Of a stretch of 64,000 nt of DNA, positions 10,112-19,048 are shown one piece after another (position 1 is the stretch's first letter; every line of letters starts with the position of its first letter). Source of the DNA: Streptomyces vietnamensis (GTDB lineage Bacteria; Actinomycetota; Actinomycetes; Streptomycetales; Streptomycetaceae). The stretch spans positions 558,001 to 622,000 of the forward strand of contig NZ_CP010407.1 of the NCBI RefSeq assembly GCF_000830005.1, read 5' to 3'. The position numbers and the translations under genes were made by a program. The notes under the pieces were generated by a model that saw only the letters and a program-made list of their open reading frames with translations, was not told the DNA's origin and did not search any database.

Positions 10112-10915
10112 ATGTCCGTTGTGCGGACCGGCAGATGGAAGGTGTGGGCGGCGGCCGTCGCCGCCACCCTCGTCGGCGTCACGCTCCCCACGGTCGCCGC
10201 GACTCCCGCGAGCGCCACGACGACCGCGTACGACACCACGTACTACAAGGACGCGATCGGCAAGACCGGGACTAGCCTCAAGTCCTCGCTGCACACCATC
10301 ATCAGCAGCCAGAGCAAGATCTCGTACGACGCGGTCTGGAACGCGCTGAAGGTCACCGACCAGGACCCGAACAACACCAACAACGTGATCCTGCTCTACA
10401 GCGGCGTCTCGCGCAGCAAGTCGCTCAACGGCGGCTCCGTGGGCGACTGGAACCGCGAGCACACCTGGGCCCAGTCCCACGGCAACTTCGGCACCTCGGC
10501 CGGCCCGGGCACCGATCTGCACCACCTGCGCGCCTGCGACGTGCAGGTCAACAGCACCCGCGGCAACAAGGACTGGGACAACGGCGGCAGCCCGGTCAGC
10601 GGCGCGCCGGGCGCCTACACGGACAGCGACTCCTTCGAGCCGCGCGACGCGGACAAGGGCGACGTCGCCCGCATGATCCTGTACATGGCCGTCCGGTACG
10701 AGGGTGACGACGGCTGGCCCGACCTGGAGCCCAACGAGTCCTCCACCAACGGCAGCGTCCCCTTCCACGGCCGCCTCTCGATCCTGAAGCAGTGGAACCA
10801 GCAGGATCCGCCGAGCGCCTTCGAGGAGCGCCGCAACGACGTCATCTACAACACGTACCAGCACAACCGGAACCCGTTCATCGACCACCCCGAGTGGATC
10901 GAGGCGATCTGGTAG
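10112..10915 (+). CDS. Secreted endonuclease I (EndA/NucM) family nuclease
   Basis: A 267-residue extracellular nuclease. It has a Sec-type signal peptide with cleavage expected after Ala-Ser-Ala35, and the beta-beta-alpha-metal catalytic motif DWNREHTWAQSHG with His117. LHHLRACDVQVNSTRGNKD follows, as in the endonuclease I / HNH-signature family that degrades DNA and RNA nonspecifically. A likely role is scavenging of extracellular nucleic acid. It is monocistronic and ends in a strong hairpin. The ATG follows GGGAAAGGG. Confidence 0.88.
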   Translation: MSVVRTGRWKVWAAAVAATLVGVTLPTVAATPASATTTAYDTTYYKDAIGKTGTSLKSSLHTIISSQSKISYDAVWNALKVTDQDPNNTNNVILLYSGVSRSKSLNGGSVGDWNREHTWAQSHGNFGTSAGPGTDLHHLRACDVQVNSTRGNKDWDNGGSPVSGAPGAYTDSDSFEPRDADKGDVARMILYMAVRYEGDDGWPDLEPNESSTNGSVPFHGRLSILKQWNQQDPPSAFEERRNDVIYNTYQHNRNPFIDHPEWIEAIW

Positions 10916-10939
10916 TCCGAGCACCACGCGAGAAGTGAC

Positions 10940-10976
10940 GGAGCCGGGCCGGGTTCGCCTTACCCGGCCCGGCTCC
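10940..10976 (+). terminator. Strong hairpin terminator
   Basis: A perfect 15-bp stem (10940-10954 with 10962-10976) and a 7-nt loop, 24 bp after the endonuclease stop codon. Confidence 0.8.
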
Positions 10977-11061
10977 CCGCTTCCGGGGCCTTCAAACGCG
11001 AAATCCCGGATTTTCTCACGTTCTTGAGATAACACCTGTGGTAACCCAGAGGCGTTATCCA

Positions 11062-11076
11062 CCCGTTATAAACGGG
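11062..11076. promoter_or_regulatory. Inverted repeat in the ect upstream region
   Basis: CCCGTT-ATA-AACGGG is a perfect 6-bp inverted repeat with a 3-bp spacer, about 150 bp before ectA in an unusually AT-rich stretch (11000-11090). It is a candidate operator or promoter element for the osmotically controlled ect operon. Nearer the gene, TAGCTT at 11212-11217 could be a -10 for a leaderless ectA transcript. Confidence 0.35.
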
Positions 11077-11225
11077 GATTCTGTACCGATTCGTCCGCGT
11101 CTGCCGTGCGCACGGGAGGAGATTCCCGGCACGGACACCGCCGACGCACCTATCACGTCCCCACCACCCCGAACAAGGCCTCCGCCCCAGGAAGTTCCGC
11201 GGTCCGCTCGGTAGCTTCGGCGCCC

Positions 11226-11756
11226 ATGACCACTGCCCCCCTGACATCCCTGGTCGGCGGCGTCTCCGTCGGCCCGGCCGAGATCGCGGACGGCGCCGCA
11301 CTCTGGCGGATCGCCCGCGGCTCGGGCGAACTCGACCTCAACTCGCCGTACAGCTATCTGCTGTGGTGCCGTGACTTCGCCGGCACGACCGCCGTCGCCC
11401 GTGACGCCTCCGGACGGCCGGTGGGCTTCGTCACCGGATACCTGCGGCCCGACGCGCCCGGGACGCTCTTCGTCTGGCAGGTCGCCGTGGAGGGTTCGCA
11501 CCGAGGAACCGGGGTAGCCGGGACCCTGCTCGACGCTCTGGCCGCCCGGGTGGCGGCCGAGCACGGACTCGACCGGGTGGAGGCGACCGTCACACCGGGG
11601 AACCTGGCGTCCGACCGGCTCTTCCGGTCCTTCGCCCGCAGGCACGGCGCCGACCTGACCCACGAGGTCCTGTTCCCGTCCGCCTCCTTCCCCTCCGCGG
11701 GACACGACGCCGAAGTGCTGTACCGCATCGGTCCCTTCGCCCCCGCGGCGTCCTGA
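11226..11756 (+). CDS. ectA: L-2,4-diaminobutyrate acetyltransferase EctA
   Basis: A 176-residue GNAT enzyme that acetylates L-2,4-diaminobutyrate to N-gamma-acetyl-diaminobutyrate, the second step of ectoine synthesis. The N-terminal DLNSPYSYLLWCRDF and the acetyl-CoA motif VEGSHRGTGVAGTLLD are characteristic of EctA. It is the first gene of ectABCD and lies 48 bp before ectB. The frame is open further upstream, but the ATG at 11226 gives the family N-terminus. Confidence 0.95.
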   Translation: MTTAPLTSLVGGVSVGPAEIADGAALWRIARGSGELDLNSPYSYLLWCRDFAGTTAVARDASGRPVGFVTGYLRPDAPGTLFVWQVAVEGSHRGTGVAGTLLDALAARVAAEHGLDRVEATVTPGNLASDRLFRSFARRHGADLTHEVLFPSASFPSAGHDAEVLYRIGPFAPAAS

Positions 11757-11804
11757 GCCGACTCCGCGCCACTCCCCCGCACCACACCCTGGAGAAGAGA
11801 CTTC

Positions 11805-13076
11805 GTGACCCTGACCGACATCGCCGCCCCCTCCGTCTTCGAGACCGTCGAATCCGAGGTCCGCAGCTACTGCCGCGCCTGGCCCGTCGTCTTCGAACGC
11901 GCCAGTGGGAGCCGACTGTACGACGAGGACGGCCGTCCGTACCTGGACTTCTTCGCCGGGGCGGGCTCGCTCAACTACGGCCACAACAACCCGGTGCTCA
12001 AGCGCGCCCTCCTCGACTACCTCGCCGACGACGGCATCACCCACGGCCTCGACATGTCGACGACTGCCAAACGCACCTTCCTCGAGACCTTCCGCGCGAC
12101 GGTCCTCGAACCCCGCGCCCTGCCCTACAAGGTGATGTTCCCCGGTCCCACCGGCACCAACGCCGTGGAGGCCGCCCTCAAACTCGCCCGCAAGGTCACA
12201 GGGCGCCAGACGGTCGTCTCCTTCACCAACGCCTTCCACGGCATGTCGCTCGGCTCGCTGGCCGTCACCGGCAACGCCGCCAAGCGCGCCGGAGCCGGCG
12301 TCCCGCTGCACCACGCCGCCCGGATGCCCTTCGACGACTACCTCGACGGGCAGGTCACCGACTTCCTCTGGTTCGAACGGCTCCTGGACGACGCCGGCTC
12401 CGGCCTCGACCACCCGGCGGCCGTGATCGTCGAGACCGTCCAGGGCGAGGGCGGCATCAACGTCGCACGGGCCGAGTGGCTGCGCGCGCTCGCGGAGCTC
12501 TGCCGCCGGCACGAGATGCTCCTCATCGTCGACGACATCCAGATGGGCTGCGGACGCACCGGCGAGTTCTTCTCCTTCGAGGAGGCGGGCATCACGCCCG
12601 ACATCGTCACCCTGTCCAAGTCCATCAGCGGCTACGGCCTGCCCATGTCCCTCTGCCTCTTCCGGCCGGAGCTCGACCTGTGGGAGCCCGGCGAGCACAA
12701 CGGCACCTTCCGCGGCAACAACCCGGCCTTCGTCACCGCCACGGCCGCCCTCGACGCGTACTGGCGCGACGGCACCCTGCGCGAACGCACCCTGGGCCGG
12801 GCCGGCCGGGTCGAGCGCGCCCTCCTCGACCTGTGCGGCGACGACGGCCGCTCGGGCCTGGCCGTGCGCGGGCGCGGCCTCGTGTGGGGCCTGGAGTTCG
12901 CCGACGGGGAGCGCGCCGCGGCCGTGTGCCGGCGGGCCTTCGAGATCGGCCTGCTCCTGGAGACCTCGGGGCCGCGGGGCGAGGTGGTCAAGCTGCTGCC
13001 ACCGCTGACCGCGACGGACGACGAACTCGACGAGGGCCTCGGCATGCTGGCCCGCTCCGTACGCCACTCCGCCTGA
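11805..13076 (+). CDS. ectB: Diaminobutyrate-2-oxoglutarate transaminase EctB
   Basis: A 423-residue class III PLP-dependent aminotransferase that converts aspartate semialdehyde to L-2,4-diaminobutyrate with glutamate as donor, the first committed ectoine step. The PLP lysine lies in TLSKSISGYGLPMS, and the cofactor-binding aspartate in LLIVDDIQMGCGRTGEFFSF. The length is normal for EctB. The start is GTG after GGAGAAGAG. Confidence 0.95.
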   Translation: MTLTDIAAPSVFETVESEVRSYCRAWPVVFERASGSRLYDEDGRPYLDFFAGAGSLNYGHNNPVLKRALLDYLADDGITHGLDMSTTAKRTFLETFRATVLEPRALPYKVMFPGPTGTNAVEAALKLARKVTGRQTVVSFTNAFHGMSLGSLAVTGNAAKRAGAGVPLHHAARMPFDDYLDGQVTDFLWFERLLDDAGSGLDHPAAVIVETVQGEGGINVARAEWLRALAELCRRHEMLLIVDDIQMGCGRTGEFFSFEEAGITPDIVTLSKSISGYGLPMSLCLFRPELDLWEPGEHNGTFRGNNPAFVTATAALDAYWRDGTLRERTLGRAGRVERALLDLCGDDGRSGLAVRGRGLVWGLEFADGERAAAVCRRAFEIGLLLETSGPRGEVVKLLPPLTATDDELDEGLGMLARSVRHSA

Positions 13077-13112
13077 GACCGCACCGACAGAACCACCCGA
13101 AAGGCCATCGCC

Positions 13113-13529
13113 ATGATCGTCCGTACCTTCGACGAGCTGGAGAACACCGAGCGGCACGTCCGGGCCGCGTCCGGGACCTGGGAGAGCAAGCGCATCGTCC
13201 TCGCCCGCGAACGGGTCGGCTTCTCCCTCCACGAGACCGTGCTCTACGCCGGCACCGAGACCTCCATGTGGTACGCCCACCACGTCGAGGCCGTCGTCTG
13301 CACCGCCGGAGAGGCCGAGCTCACCGACCACGAGACGGGTCGTACGTACACGATCCTGCCCGGAACGATGTACCTGCTCGACGGGCACGAGCGCCACACC
13401 CTCGAGGTCAAGCGGGACTTCCGCTGCCTGTGCGTCTTCAACCCGCCCGTCACCGGGCGCGAGGACCACGACGAGAACGGCGTCTACCCGCTCCTCACGG
13501 AACCCGAATCCGAGCCCGGCCAGGCCTGA
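13113..13529 (+). CDS. ectC: L-ectoine synthase EctC
   Basis: A 138-residue cupin that cyclises N-gamma-acetyl-diaminobutyrate to ectoine. The beginning [16 protein letters not shown] and the cupin segments [13 protein letters not shown] and [13 protein letters not shown], with the metal-coordinating residues, match EctC. It lies 36 bp after ectB in the same operon. Confidence 0.95.
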   Translation: MIVRTFDELENTERHVRAASGTWESKRIVLARERVGFSLHETVLYAGTETSMWYAHHVEAVVCTAGEAELTDHETGRTYTILPGTMYLLDGHERHTLEVKRDFRCLCVFNPPVTGREDHDENGVYPLLTEPESEPGQA

Positions 13530-13571
13530 CACCCACCTGATTCCGTACGCGAAAGGAAGGCACCCCGCCCC

Positions 13572-14468
13572 ATGGCCTCCGCACCCACCCGTCCCGTCGA
13601 CCTCTACCCCACCCGCGGCTCCCGGGAGGAGCTCATCGGCCGCAAGGACCCCGTCGTGTGGTCCGAGCCCGGTACGCCAGGCCCCTTCTGGGCCAGGGAA
13701 CTGGAGGAGTACGACCGCGACGGCTTCGTCACGGTGGACGAGATCGTCACCCCGGACGAGGTCGACGAGCTCCGCGCCGAGCTGGACCGGCTCCCCCCCC
13801 ACCCCGCCGTACGGGCGGACGAGCGGGCCGTCGTCGAGCCCCGCTCCCAGGAGATCCGCTCCGTCTTCGAGGTGCACCGGATCAGCGAGGTCTTCCGCCG
13901 CCTCGCCGAGGACCCGCGGATCGTGGGACGGGCCCGCCAGATCCTCGGCTCAGACGTCTACGTCCACCAGTCGCGGGTCAACGTCAAGCCCGGCTTCGGC
14001 GCCAGCGGCTTCTACTGGCACTCCGACTTCGAGACCTGGCACGCCGAGGACGGCCTGCCCCGGATGCGGACCGTCTCGGTCTCGATCGCGCTCACCCCGA
14101 ACCACACCACCAACGGCAGCCTGATGATCATGCCGGGCTCGCACCGCACCTTCCTGGGCTGCGCGGGCGAGACGCCCGAGGACAACTACAAGCAGTCGCT
14201 GCGGATGCAGGACGCCGGGACCCCGTCCCACGAGGCGCTCACCACCTTCGCCGACGCCTGCGGCATCCGGCACTTCACGGGCCCGGCGGGATCGGCCACC
14301 TGGTTCGACTGCAACGCCCTGCACGGTTCGGGCGACAACATCACCCCGTACCCCCGGAGCAATGTGTTCCTCGTCTTCAACAGCGTCGAGAACGTGCCCG
14401 AGGCCCCCTTCGCCGCCCCGGTCCGGCGCCCCTCCTTCATCGCCGCGCGCCCGGGGGAGCACTCATGA
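13572..14468 (+). CDS. ectD: Ectoine 5-hydroxylase EctD
   Basis: A 298-residue Fe(II)/2-oxoglutarate-dependent dioxygenase that converts ectoine to 5-hydroxyectoine. The iron-binding facial triad is visible as FYWHSDFETWH (His and Asp) and WFDCNALHGSGDN (distal His). The length matches EctD. It overlaps the next gene (solute-binding protein) by 4 bp (ATGA), tying hydroxyectoine synthesis to a transporter. Confidence 0.95.
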   Translation: MASAPTRPVDLYPTRGSREELIGRKDPVVWSEPGTPGPFWARELEEYDRDGFVTVDEIVTPDEVDELRAELDRLPPHPAVRADERAVVEPRSQEIRSVFEVHRISEVFRRLAEDPRIVGRARQILGSDVYVHQSRVNVKPGFGASGFYWHSDFETWHAEDGLPRMRTVSVSIALTPNHTTNGSLMIMPGSHRTFLGCAGETPEDNYKQSLRMQDAGTPSHEALTTFADACGIRHFTGPAGSATWFDCNALHGSGDNITPYPRSNVFLVFNSVENVPEAPFAAPVRRPSFIAARPGEHS

Positions 14469-15355
14469 CGCTCGGCCGCCGTGACTTCCTCACCGGAGCG
14501 GCCCTCCTCGGCGGTCTCGCCCTGACCGCGTGCACCCGCACCCAGGCCGGGACGGGAGCACCCGGCGACGACGGGAAGCTCCTCGCGCGCCTGCGGGAAC
14601 AGGGCTTCGTGCGGGTCGGCTTCGCCGGTGAGGCGCCGTACGGCTTCCAGGACGGCGGCGAACTCGCCGGCGAGGCCCCGACGCTGCACCGCGAGATATT
14701 CACGGCGCTCGGCGTGCGCGAACTGCGCCCGACGCTCACGGAGTTCGGCGCGCTGATCCCCGGACTGCTCGCCGGCCGCTTCGACGTCGTGAGCGCGGGC
14801 ATGTCGATCACGCCGGAGCGCTGCGCCAAGGTGGTCTTCTCCGAGCCGGAGTTCGTCTCCCCCACCGCGCTCATGGTCCGCAAGGGCAACCCGAAGGGGG
14901 TGAGCGACCTGGAGTCCTGCGCGGCGAACGGCGCCACCGTCGGGGTGCTGACCGCGGCCGTGGAGGCTTCCTACGCGAAGGCGGCGGGGGTTCCGGAGGG
15001 GTCGGTGAAGACGCTCGCCAAGCAGCAGGACGGGCTCGACGCCCTGCTCGCCGGCCGGATCGACGCCTTCGCGCTGACCGCGGTCTCCCTGCGCTGGCTC
15101 GCCCGGACGAACGCGGGCGCGCCGGTGGAGGTGGGCGAGGCGTTCGTCCCGGTGGTCGGCGGGGTACGGCAGCTCGGCGCGGGCGGGGCCGTGTTCCGGC
15201 CCGGGGCGGGCGGGCTGCGGGACGCCTTCGACCGGGAGCTCCTGAAGATCACCGGCTCCCCCGAGCGGTTCGTCGGGCTCGTCGGGAAGTACGGCTTCAC
15301 CGCCCGCGAGGTCCCGCCCCGCTCGCTGCGGACCGCCGACCTGTGCGCAGGATGA
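14465..15355 (+). CDS. ehuB: Ectoine/hydroxyectoine-type ABC transporter solute-binding lipoprotein
   Basis: A 296-residue family 3 (amino-acid type) solute-binding protein. The N-terminus GRRDFLTG, a hydrophobic core and the lipobox LTAC (Cys23) indicate a lipoprotein, perhaps exported by Tat. The downstream permeases and ATPase and the coupling to ectD make it the likely EhuB of an ectoine/hydroxyectoine importer. The assignment rests on context and family: canonical EhuB proteins are usually linked to degradation genes, absent here. Another polar compatible solute or amino acid remains possible. Confidence 0.75.
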   Translation: MTLGRRDFLTGAALLGGLALTACTRTQAGTGAPGDDGKLLARLREQGFVRVGFAGEAPYGFQDGGELAGEAPTLHREIFTALGVRELRPTLTEFGALIPGLLAGRFDVVSAGMSITPERCAKVVFSEPEFVSPTALMVRKGNPKGVSDLESCAANGATVGVLTAAVEASYAKAAGVPEGSVKTLAKQQDGLDALLAGRIDAFALTAVSLRWLARTNAGAPVEVGEAFVPVVGGVRQLGAGGAVFRPGAGGLRDAFDRELLKITGSPERFVGLVGKYGFTAREVPPRSLRTADLCAG

Positions 15356-15367
15356 GGGGCGGCGGGA

Positions 15368-16126
15368 GTGGCTGACGCCCTGCCCGTCGCGGCCGACGCC
15401 CTGCCCGCCGGGGCCGGCTCGCTGTCCCTCGGGTCCGGCTCCCTGCCCGTCGCGGCCGGGTTCCTGCCCGAGCTGCGGCGTGCGCTGCCCCGGCTCGCCG
15501 AGGGGCTCCTCGTCACGGTGGAGGCCACGGTGCTCGGCGCCGCGCTCGCCCTGGTCCTCGCGTACGTCCTCGGGCTGCTCTCCCGGTCGGCGCGGCTGCC
15601 GGTGCGGGGCGGTGCGCGCCTCGTCGTGGAGTTCTTCCGGGGGACCTCGCTGTACGTGCAGCTGTTCTGGCTGTTCTTCGCGCTGCCGATGGTCGGCTTC
15701 CGGCTCGAACCGCTGGCCTGCGCGGTCCTCGCCCTCGGCCTCAACTACGGGGCGTACGGCGCCGAGGTGGTGCGGGGCGCGGTGGCGGCGGTCCCCCGGG
15801 CCCAGACCGAGGCGGGGATCGCGCTCGGCATGGGGGCGGGGCTGCGGCTGCGACGGGTCGTCCTGCCGCAGGCGCACGCCCTGATGGTGGCGCCGTTCAA
15901 GAACCTGCTCGTGCAGCTCCTGAAGGCGACACCGCTGCTCTCCCTGGTCACGGTCCCCGACCTCACCTTCCAGATCGACCAGCTGCGCTCGTCGACGGGC
16001 GCGACGGCCGCCTCGTACCTGCTGCTCCTCGGGCTCTACTTCGGCATGGCCGTCGTGCTGAGCCTCCTCATGAACGCGCTGGAGCGGGCGGCGAAGGCCC
16101 GGCTCGGGCAGGAAGGCGGTGCCTGA
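15368..16126 (+). CDS. ehuC: ABC transporter permease (EhuC-like)
   Basis: A 252-residue HisM/GlnP-type inner-membrane permease with about five transmembrane helices and the EAA loop region (ALGMGAGLRLRRVVLPQAHALM). Its first 35 residues contain the internally repeated LPVAA/SLPVAAG pattern, an oddity; translation could start further in. The GTG start is 12 bp after the solute-binding gene. The stop overlaps the next start (TGATG). Confidence 0.8.
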   Translation: MADALPVAADALPAGAGSLSLGSGSLPVAAGFLPELRRALPRLAEGLLVTVEATVLGAALALVLAYVLGLLSRSARLPVRGGARLVVEFFRGTSLYVQLFWLFFALPMVGFRLEPLACAVLALGLNYGAYGAEVVRGAVAAVPRAQTEAGIALGMGAGLRLRRVVLPQAHALMVAPFKNLLVQLLKATPLLSLVTVPDLTFQIDQLRSSTGATAASYLLLLGLYFGMAVVLSLLMNALERAAKARLGQEGGA

Positions 16127-16750
16127 TGTGGGACGGGGAGGCGGCCCGGGCCGCGCTGCCCGCCGTACTGGAGGGGTTCGGCGTCACCGTCCTGGCCACC
16201 GTGCCGGCGTTCGCCGTCGCCATGCTCCTCGGGCTCGTCCTCGCCCTCGTGCAGCGGGCGGGCCCCGGGTGGCTGGCGCTTCCGGTGCGCGGGGCGGCCG
16301 CGTTCGTCCGTACGACGCCGCTCCTGGTGCAGCTGTTCGCGGCCTGGGTCCTGGTGCCCGCCCTCGACGCGCCGGTGCTCGGCGTCCTGGTGCTGGGCAC
16401 GCACTACGCCACGTACCTCTCGGAGGTGTACCGGACGGGCATCGACGCCGTGCCGAAGGGGCAGTGGGAGGCGTGCACGGCGCTTTCGCTGCCGCGCCGG
16501 CGGGTGTGGCGGGCGGTGGTGCTGCCGCAGGCCGTACGGAACGTGCTGCCGCCGCTCGGGAACTACGCGGTGTCCATGTTCAAGGAGACGCCCCTGCTCT
16601 CGGTGATCACCGTGCACGAGATGGTCCACGAGGCGAACACCTTCGGCAGTACCCACTTCGCCTATCTGGAGAGCTTCACCCTGGCCGCCGCGGTGTTCCT
16701 GCTCGCGAGCTGGCCGACGTCCGTGCTCGTACGACGACTGGAGGCACGCC

Positions 16751-16761
<11 letters not shown>
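16126..16761 (+). CDS. ehuD: ABC transporter permease (EhuD-like)
   Basis: A 211-residue polar amino acid/ectoine-type permease. It has about five hydrophobic helices and an EAA loop (SLPRRRVWRAVVLPQAVRNVLP). It should form a heterodimer with the preceding permease. It overlaps both neighbours, showing tight translational coupling. Confidence 0.8.
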
Positions 16762-17539
<778 letters not shown>

Positions 17540-17543
17540 GCCG

Positions 17544-17568
17544 GGCCCGGTCCGGTGAGAACCGGGCC
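17544..17568. terminator. Hairpin between the ect/ehu operon and the sigma factor gene
   Basis: An 8-bp perfect stem (17544-17551 with 17561-17568) with a 9-nt loop fills the 32-bp gap between two convergent genes, so it can serve both. Confidence 0.6.
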
Positions 17569-17571
17569 GGG

Positions 17572-18444
17572 TCAGCCGTCGGCCTCCGTCCCGACCATCC
17601 CCTCCCGCAACCGGTTCAGGCTCCGGGCCAGGAGCCGCGAGACGTGCATCTGGGACACGCCGATCCGCTCGCCTATCTGCGTCTGGGTCAGCTCCTCGAC
17701 GAAGCGCAGGTGCAGCAGCAGCCGGTCGCGCTCGTCGAGGGCCCCCACGAGCGGGGCGAGGGTGTGGAAGTCCTCGAAGAGCGCGAGCGCCGGGTCCTCA
17801 TCGCCGATGAGGTCGGCCAGGGCCGCGTCGTCCGTCTCGTCGTCACCACTGCCGATCGCGGCGTCCAGGGACGTCGAGTGGTAGCCGTTCGCGGCCAGCT
17901 GGGCCTCGACCACCTGGTCCTCGGACAGGTCCATGACGGGCGCCAGTTCCGCGACCCGGGGCGCGCGGCCGAGCCGCGAGCTCAGTTCGTCGGTCGCCTT
18001 CGCCAGCTCCACGCGCGCCTCCTGGAGCCGGCGCGGGACGTGCACCGCCCAGGAGGTGTCGCGGAAGAACCGCTTGATCTCGCCCACGATGTACGGCACC
18101 GCGAAGGTGGTGAACTCCACCTCGCGGGACAGGTCGAAGCGGTCGATCGCCTTGATGAGGCCGATCATGCCGACCTGGACGATGTCCTCCATCTCCTCGG
18201 CCCGCCCGCGGAAGCGGCCGGCCGCGTACCGCACGAGCGTCATGTTCATCTCGATCAGGGTGTTCCGGACGTACTGGTGTCCCGCCGTCCCCTCCTCCCG
18301 TGCCGCGAGTTCGCGGAGGAACACCCGTGACAGGGCACGCGCGTCCCGGGGCGCGACCTCGTGGGGGGCCTCGATATCGGGCAGACCCTCCCCCGTACCG
18401 CTCGTCACGTACGTCTCCGTCGCCTTGGCCACCTCGATCCGCAC
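17572..18444 (-). CDS. RNA polymerase sigma factor, SigB/SigF/SigG subfamily
   Basis: A 290-residue group 3 sigma factor. Region 2 (MEDIVQVGMIGLIKAIDRFD ... FTTFAVPYIVGEIKRFFRD), region 3 (RLGRAPRVAELA) and region 4 (LTQTQIGERIGVSQMHVSRLLARSLNRLR) are complete. Streptomyces paralogues control stress response and sporulation and are held by HATPase anti-sigma factors. The GTG at 18444 is chosen because AGGAGGAGG lies just upstream; the open frame extends much further but only through shadow sequence. The divergent HATPase gene is a plausible partner. The adjacency to osmolyte genes fits an osmotic stress role, which is inference. Confidence 0.88.
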   Translation of the reverse strand: MRIEVAKATETYVTSGTGEGLPDIEAPHEVAPRDARALSRVFLRELAAREEGTAGHQYVRNTLIEMNMTLVRYAAGRFRGRAEEMEDIVQVGMIGLIKAIDRFDLSREVEFTTFAVPYIVGEIKRFFRDTSWAVHVPRRLQEARVELAKATDELSSRLGRAPRVAELAPVMDLSEDQVVEAQLAANGYHSTSLDAAIGSGDDETDDAALADLIGDEDPALALFEDFHTLAPLVGALDERDRLLLHLRFVEELTQTQIGERIGVSQMHVSRLLARSLNRLREGMVGTEADG

Positions 18445-18613
18445 GGGGACGACCTCCTCCTGCTCTCTGTCCGTTCGGCGGTCCCGGTTCGCGTACCCGC
18501 TCCGCCCGGGGGCACTCCTCACCGGTGCGCGCCGTGTCCGAGGCATCACCCGGGCCTGGGTGGGCAGGCGTAACCCGTCACCCTCTGACACATCGGGAAG
18601 AAAGGGACCCGCG

Positions 18614-19024
18614 ATGAACAGCCGGAGCGAACCCCGGCCCCGCGTCCCCACTGCCGGGAGCACCGGAACGTCCCCGCTCCTCACTCCGGCGCAGGCCCGG
18701 CAGCTGGTCCGCCACACGCTCACGGCCCTCGGCCCCCTGCGGCCCTCCCAGGTCGACGACCTGCTGCTCGTCACCTCGGAACTGGTCACGAACGCCCACC
18801 GGCACGGGGGCGGGGTCACCTCCTTCGGGGTCGCCGTCGGCCGCGACCGGGTCACCGTCTCCGTGGCCGATTCCAGCGGGGAGCCGCCGCGCCACGAGCT
18901 CCGCGAGGAGCTGCGGCCCGGCGGCTTCGGCTGGCCGATCGTGCTGCGCCTGTGCCGCGAGGTGACGGTGGACACGCGGCCGGACGGCAAGACCGTGCAC
19001 GCGGCGGTGGCCGTCGACCGCTGA
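18614..19024 (+). CDS. ATP-binding anti-sigma-factor-like protein (HATPase_c_2)
   Basis: A 136-residue single GHKL domain. The N box reads LLLVTSELVTNAHRHG and the G2-like loop GGFGWPIVL; the G1 region VADSSGEPP is degenerate. This is the RsbW/SpoIIAB-like serine kinase group abundant in Streptomyces. It is divergent from the sigma factor gene with about 170 bp between, so an anti-sigma role against that factor is plausible but not shown. Confidence 0.75.
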   Translation: MNSRSEPRPRVPTAGSTGTSPLLTPAQARQLVRHTLTALGPLRPSQVDDLLLVTSELVTNAHRHGGGVTSFGVAVGRDRVTVSVADSSGEPPRHELREELRPGGFGWPIVLRLCREVTVDTRPDGKTVHAAVAVDR

Positions 19025-19048
19025 GCCGTACCGCGGTGGTCCGGCCCC

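Noticed and set aside
11029..11062. DnaA-box-like sequences (TTATCCACC and a TTACCACA-type reverse match) upstream of ectA
   Set aside because: Only two imperfect sites, no box cluster and no dnaA/dnaN genes nearby; not an origin.
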